Below are positions 1 to 6,811 of a DNA stretch of 18,702 nt, piece after piece; the stretch's first letter is position 1, and each line of letters opens with the position of its first letter. The position numbers and the translations under genes were made by a program. Source of the stretch: Cytophagales bacterium (GTDB lineage: Bacteria; Bacteroidota; Bacteroidia; Cytophagales; ES-bin-26). A model generated the notes under the pieces. The model was given only the letters and a program-made list of their open reading frames with translations, was not told the origin of the DNA and did not search any database. The stretch lies in contig JACMKY010000672.1 in the NCBI GenBank assembly GCA_014379925.1, positions 1 through 18,702 on the forward strand. The letters are read 5' to 3'.

Positions 1-759
1 ACGTCCGAGCTGCTGGAAGTGAAGGAGGATACCCTCATCGGGATGATCAACAGCATCCGGCTCAAGAAGGCGAGGGAGGAAGAAAAGAAGCGCCACCCGC
101 CGCCGGGTTCACCCCCGGAGGCCACGGCCGGGGGCAGCAATGCCGACTTTGCCAAGGAACTGCTGGACCTTCCGGATGAACGCCGCGGCCAGCGGCCCGG
201 GGCGGGGGAAGCGTCGGCGGAAAAGCGGGAGGCCGCCGCCCTGCCGCCCATTTATTACCAAGAACAGGAAACGGTGCGGCTATTGCTCAACTACGCGCGG
301 GAAGAGGTGGACGAAGGCACCCTGCTCTGGCAGTACATCCTGGCGGAAACCGACGAAATCGCGTTTCAAACGCCCGCTTACCGAACCATCCTGGACCTGT
401 TCCGGCGGGAGGCCGACCAAGGTCGCGTGCCCGGGGCTGACTTCTTTATCCGCCACGAAGACGCCGCCATTCAGCGGGAAGCGGTCAACCTGATTGCCGA
501 CAAGTACGAACTCAGCGACCAATGGCGCGACAAGTTCGGGATTTTCGTGCCCCTGGAAATGGACAAGCTGCCCCAGATGGCTTACACCAACCTGCTGCGG
601 CTCAAACGGTGCAACGTGGAAAGGCTGATTACCGAAAACCAGCAGCAACTGGCGAAGGCAGGCGACGAAACCGAGATGATGCACCTTCTGCAAGCGCGAA
701 TGCGGCTGAAACAACTGGAAATCGAGATCGCCAAAGAATTCGGCAACGTCACCCGGTGA
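1..759 (+). CDS. dnaG: DNA primase DnaG, C-terminal part (5' end outside window)
   Basis: The reading frame is open from the first base, so this is the 3' end of a longer gene; 252 codons are visible. The first 30 or so residues are a charged helix ending in a lysine/arginine-rich stretch. A proline-, glycine- and alanine-rich linker, probably disordered, runs to about residue 80. A helical domain beginning PPIYYQEQETVRLLLNYARE then continues to the end. In Bacteroidota primases this final helical domain, starting with a YYQE-like motif, follows the TOPRIM core and is the part that contacts the replicative helicase DnaB. DnaG makes RNA primers at the replication fork. The zinc-binding and TOPRIM domains are not visible, so the call rests on the C-terminal domain. 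The gene converges on the next one, with a palindrome between them. Confidence 0.8.
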   Translation, partial: TSELLEVKEDTLIGMINSIRLKKAREEEKKRHPPPGSPPEATAGGSNADFAKELLDLPDERRGQRPGAGEASAEKREAAALPPIYYQEQETVRLLLNYAREEVDEGTLLWQYILAETDEIAFQTPAYRTILDLFRREADQGRVPGADFFIRHEDAAIQREAVNLIADKYELSDQWRDKFGIFVPLEMDKLPQMAYTNLLRLKRCNVERLITENQQQLAKAGDETEMMHLLQARMRLKQLEIEIAKEFGNVTR

Positions 760-849
760 GTCCACGGTTTGGCTTCTCCATCAACCGGCCAACCCTCACC
801 TATCATCCCTAATGCTCAAACTGGTAAACTCATAAACCCAGCACGCCTA

Positions 850-870
850 CGTCGATGCAATGCATCGACG
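850..870. repeat. 21-bp perfect palindrome between convergent genes
   Basis: Two 10-base arms (CGTCGATGCA at 850-859 and TGCATCGACG at 861-870) are exact reverse complements around a single A. The palindrome lies in the 145-bp gap between the convergent ends of dnaG and the minus-strand membrane protein. No T-run follows on either strand, so it is not a standard intrinsic terminator. It resembles the short REP-like palindromes that are scattered between genes in Bacteroidota and cyanobacteria. It could still stabilise both mRNA 3' ends. Confidence 0.7.
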
Positions 871-904
871 CTACTCATCAACTCCCTTACTCATAAGCTC
901 TACG

Positions 905-1279
905 TCACTGCCACTGCCGGGTTTTCTCCTTTTCGTCCAGTTGCAGCAACTTCACGATCAGCCGGAATTTGCGGTTGCGGCCCAGGGCGTACATGGCCCG
1001 CAGCAGCAGGCCGAAGCTGCCGAAGATCATGGTGGCGTAGAGGAGGGTAGCCGAGGCGTTGAGGGGTTTTTTGCGGAACAAAACCAGCATGCAAAGACAT
1101 ACCACCGTGATAACCCCCCAGGTGGTGGCTTCGTAGAGAATAAATTTCTTCCGTCGCAGGGAATAATGGGCGATTTCCTCGATGGCCTCCCCATTATCGT
1201 GGTGAGGATGTCCGATTCCGTGCAGGGTGATGAAACGCTCCAATTCACGGATCAGGAAACTCCTTTGCGATGCGTTCAT
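905..1279 (-). CDS. Small two-helix membrane protein of unknown function
   Basis: The gene encodes 124 residues. It starts with a charged, histidine-containing soluble segment (residues 1-48, including HGIGHPHHDN). Two hydrophobic helices follow, at about residues 50-67 and 77-97, separated by a short basic loop (FRKKP). The tail is basic and charged. This suggests a small inner-membrane protein with the N-terminus, the C-terminus and most positive charge in the cytoplasm. I do not recognise the family. A good promoter match lies 43 bases upstream (1322-1352), which supports the ATG at 1279. The gene converges on dnaG and is divergent from ribBA, so it is probably transcribed alone. Confidence 0.65.
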   Translation of the reverse strand: MNASQRSFLIRELERFITLHGIGHPHHDNGEAIEEIAHYSLRRKKFILYEATTWGVITVVCLCMLVLFRKKPLNASATLLYATMIFGSFGLLLRAMYALGRNRKFRLIVKLLQLDEKEKTRQWQ

Positions 1280-1321
1280 TTGGTGAGATCAACGGGAGTA
1301 AAGCAAACAAGACCCATTCCG

Positions 1322-1352
1322 CAAAAATAGCTTTTTAATCTTTTTCTGTCAA
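1322..1352 (-). promoter_or_regulatory. Bacteroidota-type promoter for the small membrane protein
   Basis: On the minus strand, TTG (1352-1350) is followed after 20 bases by TATTTTTG (1329-1322), which fits the TAnnTTTG -7 box of the main Bacteroidota sigma factor. The predicted start near 1315 gives a leader of about 36 nt before the ATG at 1279. This is a consensus match only. Confidence 0.55.
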
Positions 1353-1537
1353 GCTTTTCGCTCGGCTGGGCATTTCGAAAACAGGGTAGTTTTCTCGCCA
1401 AATTAATTGCCCCGCATTTTTGTTGTGGGAACAACCCCGGCGGGCAGCCAAGCGTATCCGGGCGGCAACGCTTCTGGCTGGCGGCCCAACTGGATGGAAG
1501 AGCCGATTTCGCGTAATTCAATCAAACACCAACTCCC

Positions 1538-2818
1538 ATGACCGACGACACCGAAGCAATAAAATTAGATACCATCGAAGAAGCCTTGAAGGAAATCCGG
1601 CAAGGACGCCTCATTATCGTGGTGGACGACGAGAACCGCGAAAACGAAGGCGACATGGTCTGCGCCGCCGAGTGCATCACGCCCGAAATCGTCAACTTCA
1701 TGCGCAAGCAGGCGGGCGGCCTCATCTGCGTGTCGCTTAGCGAGGAGCGTTGCGAAGAGTTGGGCCTGGAACTGATGGTGGGTCGCAACACGGCCACCCA
1801 CGAAACCCCGTTCACCGTGTCGGTGGACCTGCTGGGCGACGGTTGCACGACGGGCATATCGGCGATGGACCGCGCCAAGACCATCCAGGCGCTGGTAAAC
1901 CCGGCCACCAAACCGGAGGACCTTGGACGCCCCGGTCATATTTTTCCGCTTCGCGCCAAAAAGGGCGGGGTGTTGCGCCGCACCGGGCACACGGAGGCCT
2001 CGCTCGATTTTGCCCGCCTGGCCGGGCTCAAACCGGCGGGCGTGCTGGTGGAGGTGCTGCACGACGACGGCACGATGGCGCGGCTGCCCGAACTGCGCCG
2101 GGTAGCCGACAAGTTTGGCCTGAAGCTGGTTTCCATCAAGGATTTGATCCAGTACCGCCTGCAGCAGGAAAGCTTGATCAAGCGGGAAATCGGGGTGAAA
2201 TTGCCTACCGAATCGGGTGATTTCGACCTGATTGCTTACCGCCAGATCAACACGGGCGACCTGCACCTGGCGCTGGTAAAGGGAAGCTGGCAAGACAACG
2301 AACCAGTTCTGGTGCGCGTCCACTCCTCCTGCGCCACGGGCGACATCTTCGGCTCGTGCCGCTGCGATTGCGGTCCTCAGCTGCACGCGGCCCTGGATAT
2401 GGTACAAAAGGCTGGTCAGGGAGTGGTGCTTTACATGAACCAGGAAGGCCGGGGCATTGGCTTGCTCAACAAGCTCAAGGCGTACAAGTTGCAGGAAATG
2501 GGCCGCGATACCGTGCAGGCCAACCTTGAATTGGGTTTCCGGATGGACGAACGCGATTACGGGGTGGGAGCGCAAATCCTGCGGGACCTGGGCATCAGCA
2601 AGATCAAACTGATCAGCAACAATCCCAGGAAACGCGCCGGGTTGATCGGATACGGGCTGGAAATTGTGGAGAGCGTAAAGATCGAAATTGCTCCCAACCC
2701 CCACAACGAACAATACCTGACCACCAAGCGGGATAAAATGGGTCACACCATTCTGGACAACCCCGCCCGCAGCGGAAATGGGCAGTCCCCGCCGGATCCG
2801 GCCACGCCGCACAATTAA
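1538..2818 (+). CDS. ribBA: Bifunctional 3,4-dihydroxy-2-butanone-4-phosphate synthase / GTP cyclohydrolase II
   Basis: This fused enzyme of 426 residues catalyses both entry reactions of riboflavin synthesis. Residues 8-205 are the DHBP synthase domain, which makes the four-carbon unit from ribulose 5-phosphate. It carries the acidic cluster DDENRENEGD (30-39), HIFPLRA (134-140) and GHTEASLD (150-157). Residues 215-405 are GTP cyclohydrolase II: HSSC (265) and RCDC (276, 278) give the three zinc cysteines, EGRGIGLL (303-310) and DERDYG (337-342) are the catalytic loops, and NNPRKR (361-366) is also conserved. Both domains look intact and length is normal. No FMN riboswitch is evident in the 258 bases upstream. 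A weak promoter candidate is CATTTTTG at 1415-1422, with TTT at 1391-1393 upstream. The C-terminal tail after residue 405 is unconserved. A secreted protein gene follows 26 bases later and may share the transcript. Confidence 0.96.
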   Translation: MTDDTEAIKLDTIEEALKEIRQGRLIIVVDDENRENEGDMVCAAECITPEIVNFMRKQAGGLICVSLSEERCEELGLELMVGRNTATHETPFTVSVDLLGDGCTTGISAMDRAKTIQALVNPATKPEDLGRPGHIFPLRAKKGGVLRRTGHTEASLDFARLAGLKPAGVLVEVLHDDGTMARLPELRRVADKFGLKLVSIKDLIQYRLQQESLIKREIGVKLPTESGDFDLIAYRQINTGDLHLALVKGSWQDNEPVLVRVHSSCATGDIFGSCRCDCGPQLHAALDMVQKAGQGVVLYMNQEGRGIGLLNKLKAYKLQEMGRDTVQANLELGFRMDERDYGVGAQILRDLGISKIKLISNNPRKRAGLIGYGLEIVESVKIEIAPNPHNEQYLTTKRDKMGHTILDNPARSGNGQSPPDPATPHN

Positions 2819-2844
2819 GGTTTCCAGGCAACCGTTATGCGATC

Positions 2845-3471
2845 ATGAAGTATCTGCTCCTGTTGACGGGCCTGTGGGGGTTTCCGACTGCTCAAGCCCA
2901 AACTTTTGCTTACGAAGTCTGGTACGAGGGAAAAGTGGTGCTGGACACGGACGATACGCTTGCCGGTAGTGTCCGCTTCGACTTGGCCGAAAACCTGCTG
3001 CAGTTGGAGATGGGCAACGAAATCAAGGCGTTTTCGGCCCGCAAAATCGCCGCTTTCGAGATTGTGGATGCCGTCAACCAGCAGACGCGCCAGTTCTATA
3101 CCCTGCCCTACAGCGCCGTTTCCGACTACAAAGTCCCCGTGTTCTTTGAACTGCTGGTGCAGGGAGACCTGACCTTGCTTTGCCGCGAGAGATTAGTGAC
3201 GGAAAACGTGCCGGTGTACGGGCCCTACGGGTACGGCTTCGGGCGACCCGGGTACTACGCCACCCGTAACCGCATTGCCTTTGAATTCTTCTTCGGTTAT
3301 CCCAACGGCAATGTCAAAGCCTTTTCGGGCAGCAAAAAGGATTTTCACTACCTCGTCCGGGATCACGGCGAGGAATTGAAGGCGTTCGTCAGCGATCGCA
3401 AACTCCGCTACAACGACCGCGACGACTTGTCTAAGATCGTTACGTATTACAACTACCTGAGCGGACAGTGA
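2845..3471 (+). CDS. Secreted or periplasmic protein of unknown function
   Basis: The gene encodes 208 residues. The N-terminus MKYLLLLTGLWGFPTAQAQ is a clear Sec signal peptide with likely cleavage after AQA (residue 18). The mature part looks mostly beta-strand: it opens with FAYEVWYEGKVVLD and includes a region rich in glycine and tyrosine (about 125-137). It ends in a charged segment around VSDRKLRYNDRDD. I recognise no family; similar small secreted proteins of unknown role are common in Bacteroidota. It follows ribBA by 26 bases, probably in the same transcript, although no functional link to flavin synthesis can be seen. Its TGA stop (3469-3471) abuts the inverted-repeat cassette, and the last base of the stop belongs to the repeat-like sequence. 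Confidence 0.75.
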   Translation: MKYLLLLTGLWGFPTAQAQTFAYEVWYEGKVVLDTDDTLAGSVRFDLAENLLQLEMGNEIKAFSARKIAAFEIVDAVNQQTRQFYTLPYSAVSDYKVPVFFELLVQGDLTLLCRERLVTENVPVYGPYGYGFGRPGYYATRNRIAFEFFFGYPNGNVKAFSGSKKDFHYLVRDHGEELKAFVSDRKLRYNDRDDLSKIVTYYNYLSGQ

Positions 3472-3543
3472 TTAGTGGATAGTGGATAGTTGACAATGGT
3501 CATAGTGAGCGAAGTCGAACTAGGATAGTGGATAGTGGATAGT
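3471..3543 (+). repeat. Left arm of the cassette with heptamer arrays
   Basis: The outer array is ATT followed by two AGTGGAT units and AGT. Next comes the core from TGACAATGG to GTCGAACTA, and then three GGATAGT units (3523-3543). Bases 3480-3536 match the right arm exactly in inverted orientation. Confidence 0.9.
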
Positions 3544-3905
3544 TACTGATTGTTTTTAGCAGTTTTGATGATTGCAGTGGTAATCTTGATTATTTCCACA
3601 CAATCCTGGTGAGTAGAGGAAAATGCGCTTTCATCTATGAACTTAGTTTCCCGCAGAAGCAACAACCAGTATTCGGTTTCCGAGGCCTCTTTTAAGGCAA
3701 TGCTCAGCTTGGCGACGAAATCTTTCTTCGATTGGGCTTGCAGCGACTCATTGACATTGGCTCCGATGGAAGTTCCCGAGCGAAGCACCTGTTTACTTAA
3801 CACATATTCCTTTCTCTCTTCGCACAGGAACTTATAGAGATTTACCATTCTGACCGCAAAAGCGAAAGACTTTTCGCGGATGATGCTGTTCTCCTTGGAT
3901 TTCAT
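3543..3905 (-). CDS. Four-helix-bundle protein (TIGR02436 / 23S rRNA intervening-sequence protein family)
   Basis: This 120-residue protein is nearly all helical. It has the family hallmarks RSGTSIGANVNES (42-54) and a following helix around ALKEASETEYWLLLL (70-84). Family members form four-helix bundles that assemble into pentamers; one branch (bAvd) is an accessory protein of diversity-generating retroelements, others are encoded by intervening sequences in 23S rRNA, and most are free-standing genes of unknown role. The surface is basic and may bind nucleic acid. The gene is the sole cargo between the 57-bp inverted arms, and its stop codon touches the last heptamer of the left arm. No reverse transcriptase or variable repeat is nearby, so a retroelement role is unsupported. 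Length is normal and the frame intact. The upstream region holds a diverged copy of the arm core rather than an obvious promoter. Confidence 0.9.
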   Translation of the reverse strand: MKSKENSIIREKSFAFAVRMVNLYKFLCEERKEYVLSKQVLRSGTSIGANVNESLQAQSKKDFVAKLSIALKEASETEYWLLLLRETKFIDESAFSSTHQDCVEIIKITTAIIKTAKNNQ

Positions 3906-3931
3906 CGGCGTGTCTTTTGTGTCCGCGATAA

Positions 3932-3968
3932 TTCGTGGTTCGACTGCGCTCGCTATCGCTCACGATGA
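3932..3968 (-). repeat. Diverged inner copy of the arm core motif
   Basis: Read on the minus strand, this stretch goes GTCATCGTGAGCG, then an extra piece ATAGCGAGCG, then CAGTCGAACCACGAA. It lines up with GTCATAGTGAGCG and AAGTCGAACTA of the arm cores, with a short insertion between the halves. It is present only at the right end, between the four-helix gene start and the right arm, and is itself partly self-complementary. Confidence 0.6.
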
Positions 3969-3970
3969 CA

Positions 3971-4030
3971 ACTATCCACTATCCTAGTTCGACTTCGCTC
4001 ACTATGACCATTGTCAACTATCCACTAATA
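3971..4030 (-). repeat. Right arm of the cassette
   Basis: Bases 3971-4027 are the exact reverse complement of 3480-3536. Read on the minus strand, the arm runs from ATTAGTGGATAGT through the core to two GGATAGT units, one heptamer fewer than the left arm at each array. It overlaps the TAG stop codon (4025-4027) of the Mpo1-like gene. Confidence 0.9.
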
Positions 4031-4507
4031 CCGGATGCCCATTTTCCGGAAAATGAAGCTCAGTAACCAAGCCGGACCGATGAGCAGGAACTGTAAATCT
4101 TGGAGGAAGGAAGGTTTCTTACCCTCGATCCTGTGGCCGATGAATTGTCCGATCCAGGCTACGGTAAAGATAACCAGCGAGGTGGCCCACAACGGCAGCG
4201 GACTGACCAGGGCCAGTTGATAGTTCCCCCAGACTACCAACGTAGCAATCACCACCATGCCCAGGAACATCACCGGGGAGAGCCGCAGGTAGAACAGCAG
4301 GGAGACCAGCATGAACACCGTGCCCAGGTTGACGAAAGGAGCAAACGCCGGCGGAAACAGGGACGCCAGTCCTCCCAACGGAACCGAAGACAGCAGCCCG
4401 ATGAGACTAAACACAATGGCGGGTACGCAAATCCAGTGGATCAGCTTGTTGGTGTGGTTGCGGTGGCTTTCGCCGTACTCGCTCAACCATTGTTCGGTGG
4501 TTCTCAT
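4025..4507 (-). CDS. Mpo1-like (DUF962) membrane protein
   Basis: I chose the ATG at 4507 (160 residues) because family members begin with a sequence like MRTTEQWLSEYGESHRN; an in-frame ATG at 4549 would add 14 unconserved residues. The family signature is YGESHRNHTNKLIHWICVP, with histidines at 15 and 24, and GHRIEGKKP near the end, with histidine 125. These histidines sit where yeast Mpo1, an iron-dependent dioxygenase that shortens 2-hydroxy fatty acids by alpha-oxidation, binds its metal. Four hydrophobic helices lie between about residues 25 and 150, so the protein is in the inner membrane. Bacterial substrates are not established. The stop codon lies inside the right arm of the inverted-repeat cassette. 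The gene is divergent from the type IX-secreted protein. Confidence 0.85.
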   Translation of the reverse strand: MRTTEQWLSEYGESHRNHTNKLIHWICVPAIVFSLIGLLSSVPLGGLASLFPPAFAPFVNLGTVFMLVSLLFYLRLSPVMFLGMVVIATLVVWGNYQLALVSPLPLWATSLVIFTVAWIGQFIGHRIEGKKPSFLQDLQFLLIGPAWLLSFIFRKMGIRY

Positions 4508-4724
4508 CGGGTTGGGGTACGTTTGGTGAAGTTTGGGTAAAGTAAGCAAATACTTGCTCGCTGCGCAACCAATACGCCGTTGGTCTCGGATAGGGGATTC
4601 ACCGTCGTTTGTGCCATTCCAAAGCTTCGACCGGGTTTCGGCAATTCCGTGGCAATTATTCCGTTACTTGCGTAGCCGGATCCGGGACCGTCTTCCCCGG
4701 AAAAGCGGTCCGCGACACTGCGTT

Positions 4725-6719
4725 ATGAATGATCCTTCGCATTCGGTCTTGCCAGTCCTGATCAGAAGCTGCTTTTTCCTCCTGTTTTCGTTTCATTCCG
4801 GTTTTGCCCAAACCCCCGTCGAGTGCGATCCCGGGAGTTCCGGTACGGCCACCGGCTGTTTCACCGTCAACACCCCTACCCAGTCTGACGTGACGCGGGT
4901 GTGCGTGGGAACGCCCATCGACGTGGTGAAGTGCGCACCTTCGAAAGGAAACGTCATCAACCTGGTCAACTACGATTACGACGACGACGGCCCGTTGCCC
5001 ATTACGTCCGCCACTGCGCACACCTACACCCGGCCGGGCACGTACACCCTCGTGCAGAAAGGTACCGGCGATTCGACCACGGGTATCACCTGCATCAGCC
5101 TTCGCAAGCAGATCGTGGTACTGCCCACCCCGGTTCCCGTTGCCCGGCTCACGGCCTGCTCCGGCCCGTCGGTGCTGCTAACGATTCCCAAGGATGATCC
5201 CGACAACGCCTACCAAGAATACGCGGTGGACTGGGGCGACGGCACTCCCCCGGTTCTTACGTCGGCAACCACCCTTCAACACGTATACTCCTCTCCCGGC
5301 GGCAAGACAGTTACCATTACGGGCCGGTACAATCCCGGCGGTTGCGGCAGTTCCGGTACGGTCAGTGTTACCGTGGGTGCGGCTTTAAACGAGCCCCAGC
5401 TTCGCCAACTGGAGGTAAAAGACGCTGCCTCCGTAGCCCTACAGTTCACCCCGACCACCGATTTCCCGACCTACGAGGTGCAGCAACGCAAACTTCCATC
5501 CGGTGATTACCAAGCCATCCAGACGTTGCTCAACCCGTCGGGGCCGCAAACCGTACTGATAACCGGTATCAATACCACCGCGGATGCGTATTGCTACCGC
5601 GTGCTTGCTTCCGATGCGTGCGGCAAGCCCTTTGATTTGGGTGAAATCTGCACGGTAGGTTTGCAGGTTACGGCCCAAAACGGTCAGAACCGGTTGCAGT
5701 GGCCGGTTTACGGATCGGCCGATTTCCAGGGTTACGATTTGTACCGCAATGACCAGCTCATCCGAACCATCGCCAACGCGCCGACCAATCAGTTCACCGA
5801 TGTCGACGTGCAGTGCGCGCGTCAGTATTGCTACCGCCTGGTAGCCCGCACCGCCCGCGTTCAATCCCTCTCCCGGACGGAGTGCGTCACCGCCGTCTCC
5901 GACGAAATTCCCACTGCGGTAGAAGACCTGAGCGCCAGCGTGGAGAACAACCGCACGGTGCTCACCTGGAAGCAACCGGAACGGTTTGCCGCCCTCAGGC
6001 ATATCGTTCTGCGTTCCCGGAACGGCGGTGCCTTCGAGGTCCGCGCCCAACTGGCCGGCCCGGCCAGCCAGTTCACCGAACCGCCGTCTAACGTTGATTC
6101 CAGCCGCTATTGCTACCGGGTTGCTTACGTCGATTCGTGCGGTAAGGCGTCGGACAGCTCCGGGGTGGTTTGTCCAATGAGGTTAAAGGCCATAGCTAGT
6201 GCTGCGGCGTACGAATTGGCTTGGAGTGCCTATTCCGGGTGGCGCAACGGGGTGCGTACTTATTTCGTTGAATGGTTGGACGCGGAGGGCAACGTTTGGC
6301 GAACGGACAACGCCGGCTTGGCGTTGGCCTACGCAGAAGAGGAATTGGATACGGTCCGGCCGGTGATTTTCTTTCGCATCCGGGCCGTGTCCGACGACGC
6401 GGTTCCCCTCGTGAGCCTTTCCAACGTGGTGGAGTTACGGCAGGCCCTGCGGGTTTTCCTGCCGGATGCTTTTACGCCCAACGAAGACGGGTTGAACGAA
6501 ACCTACGCGGCCAAGGGCCTGTTCATCCGACGTTTTCGGATGCAGATATTCAACCGCTGGGGGGAACTACTCTTCACGGGCGATAGCCGGGACGAAGGCT
6601 GGAATGGCAAGGCAAACGGCCGTCCGGCTCCGCCGGGAAACTACGTCTGCAAGCTGGAAGTGGAGGATTACGCCGGCAACCCGTTCCGGAAAACAAAGAC
6701 CTTCGTTCTCCTTCGATGA
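4725..6719 (+). CDS. Type IX-secreted multidomain protein with PKD/FN3-like repeats and CHU_C sorting domain
   Basis: The frame is open further upstream, but the ATG at 4725 gives a proper signal peptide (MNDPSHSVLPVLIRSCFFLL and on to GFAQ, residue 29), so 664 residues. Two PKD-like domains follow at about 80-220, the second with YAVDWGDGTPP. Two to four FN3-like domains cover about 225-570, several with a recurring YCYR(V/L) strand and paired cysteines (such as DSCGKASD), which suggests disulfides. Residues 575-664 are the gliding-motility-associated C-terminal domain: FTPNEDGLNE, FNRWGELLF, GWNGKANGRPAPPGNYVCKLEV. This is the type B signal for the type IX secretion system, so the protein should be exported across the outer membrane. 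It has no catalytic domain; an adhesin or matrix role is likely but inferred. Confidence 0.9.
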   Translation: MNDPSHSVLPVLIRSCFFLLFSFHSGFAQTPVECDPGSSGTATGCFTVNTPTQSDVTRVCVGTPIDVVKCAPSKGNVINLVNYDYDDDGPLPITSATAHTYTRPGTYTLVQKGTGDSTTGITCISLRKQIVVLPTPVPVARLTACSGPSVLLTIPKDDPDNAYQEYAVDWGDGTPPVLTSATTLQHVYSSPGGKTVTITGRYNPGGCGSSGTVSVTVGAALNEPQLRQLEVKDAASVALQFTPTTDFPTYEVQQRKLPSGDYQAIQTLLNPSGPQTVLITGINTTADAYCYRVLASDACGKPFDLGEICTVGLQVTAQNGQNRLQWPVYGSADFQGYDLYRNDQLIRTIANAPTNQFTDVDVQCARQYCYRLVARTARVQSLSRTECVTAVSDEIPTAVEDLSASVENNRTVLTWKQPERFAALRHIVLRSRNGGAFEVRAQLAGPASQFTEPPSNVDSSRYCYRVAYVDSCGKASDSSGVVCPMRLKAIASAAAYELAWSAYSGWRNGVRTYFVEWLDAEGNVWRTDNAGLALAYAEEELDTVRPVIFFRIRAVSDDAVPLVSLSNVVELRQALRVFLPDAFTPNEDGLNETYAAKGLFIRRFRMQIFNRWGELLFTGDSRDEGWNGKANGRPAPPGNYVCKLEVEDYAGNPFRKTKTFVLLR

Positions 6720-6811
6720 GATAAGTTGTTTGTTTGTAATCATCCAAATTTTCTTCACGCTGTCATTTGACAAACAATTAACAACGACCAACCATTAACT
6801 GACAACCAACT

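Larger units (their letters stand above)
3471..4030. mobile_element. Inverted-repeat cassette carrying one four-helix-bundle gene
   Basis: Bases 3480-3536 are an exact 57-bp reverse complement of 3971-4027. Including the outer ATTAGTGGAT ends, the structure spans about 560 bp. Each arm has a central unique core (about 34 bp, containing GTGAGCGAAGTCGAAC) bounded by heptamers of the form GGATAGT; the left arm has one extra heptamer on each side. The only gene inside is a TIGR02436-type protein in minus orientation, so no transposase is present. The ends lie at the stop codons of both convergent neighbours. The family was first noticed in intervening sequences of 23S rRNA, which also have complementary ends; comparing this cassette with those elements is inference. 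It could move with outside help, or be a duplicated repeat that became trapped. Confidence 0.6.

Noticed and set aside
1276..1521. Minus-strand open frame of 81 codons upstream of the small membrane protein
   Set aside because: It covers the promoter region of that gene, its composition is unlike a real protein, and no signal or domain is seen.
1280..1537. Possible FMN riboswitch upstream of ribBA
   Set aside because: The conserved RFN-element blocks are not found; the G/C-rich stretch at 1436-1490 does not form the expected multi-helix junction by eye.
1565..2812. A long open frame on the minus strand across ribBA
   Set aside because: It is antisense to a fully convincing ribBA with all catalytic motifs. 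The frame is open because of codon bias in GC-rich DNA; its translation has no recognisable domain.
1538..2818. Extra cysteine next to the zinc site in the GTP cyclohydrolase domain (GSCRCDCG)
   Set aside because: The three expected zinc cysteines are all present, and this position varies among family members, so the extra cysteine is not evidence of altered function.
3543..3905. Accessory protein of a diversity-generating retroelement
   Set aside because: No reverse transcriptase, template repeat or variable repeat lies in the window; the family also has many members unrelated to retroelements.
3471..4030. CRISPR array, suggested by short repeated units
   Set aside because: The units are 7-bp tandem copies in inverted arms, without regular spacers and without cas genes nearby.
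4533..4724. N-terminal extension of the type IX-secreted protein
   Set aside because: The frame is open here, but the extension would bury the signal peptide 64 residues inside the protein and overlaps the start region of the divergent gene.
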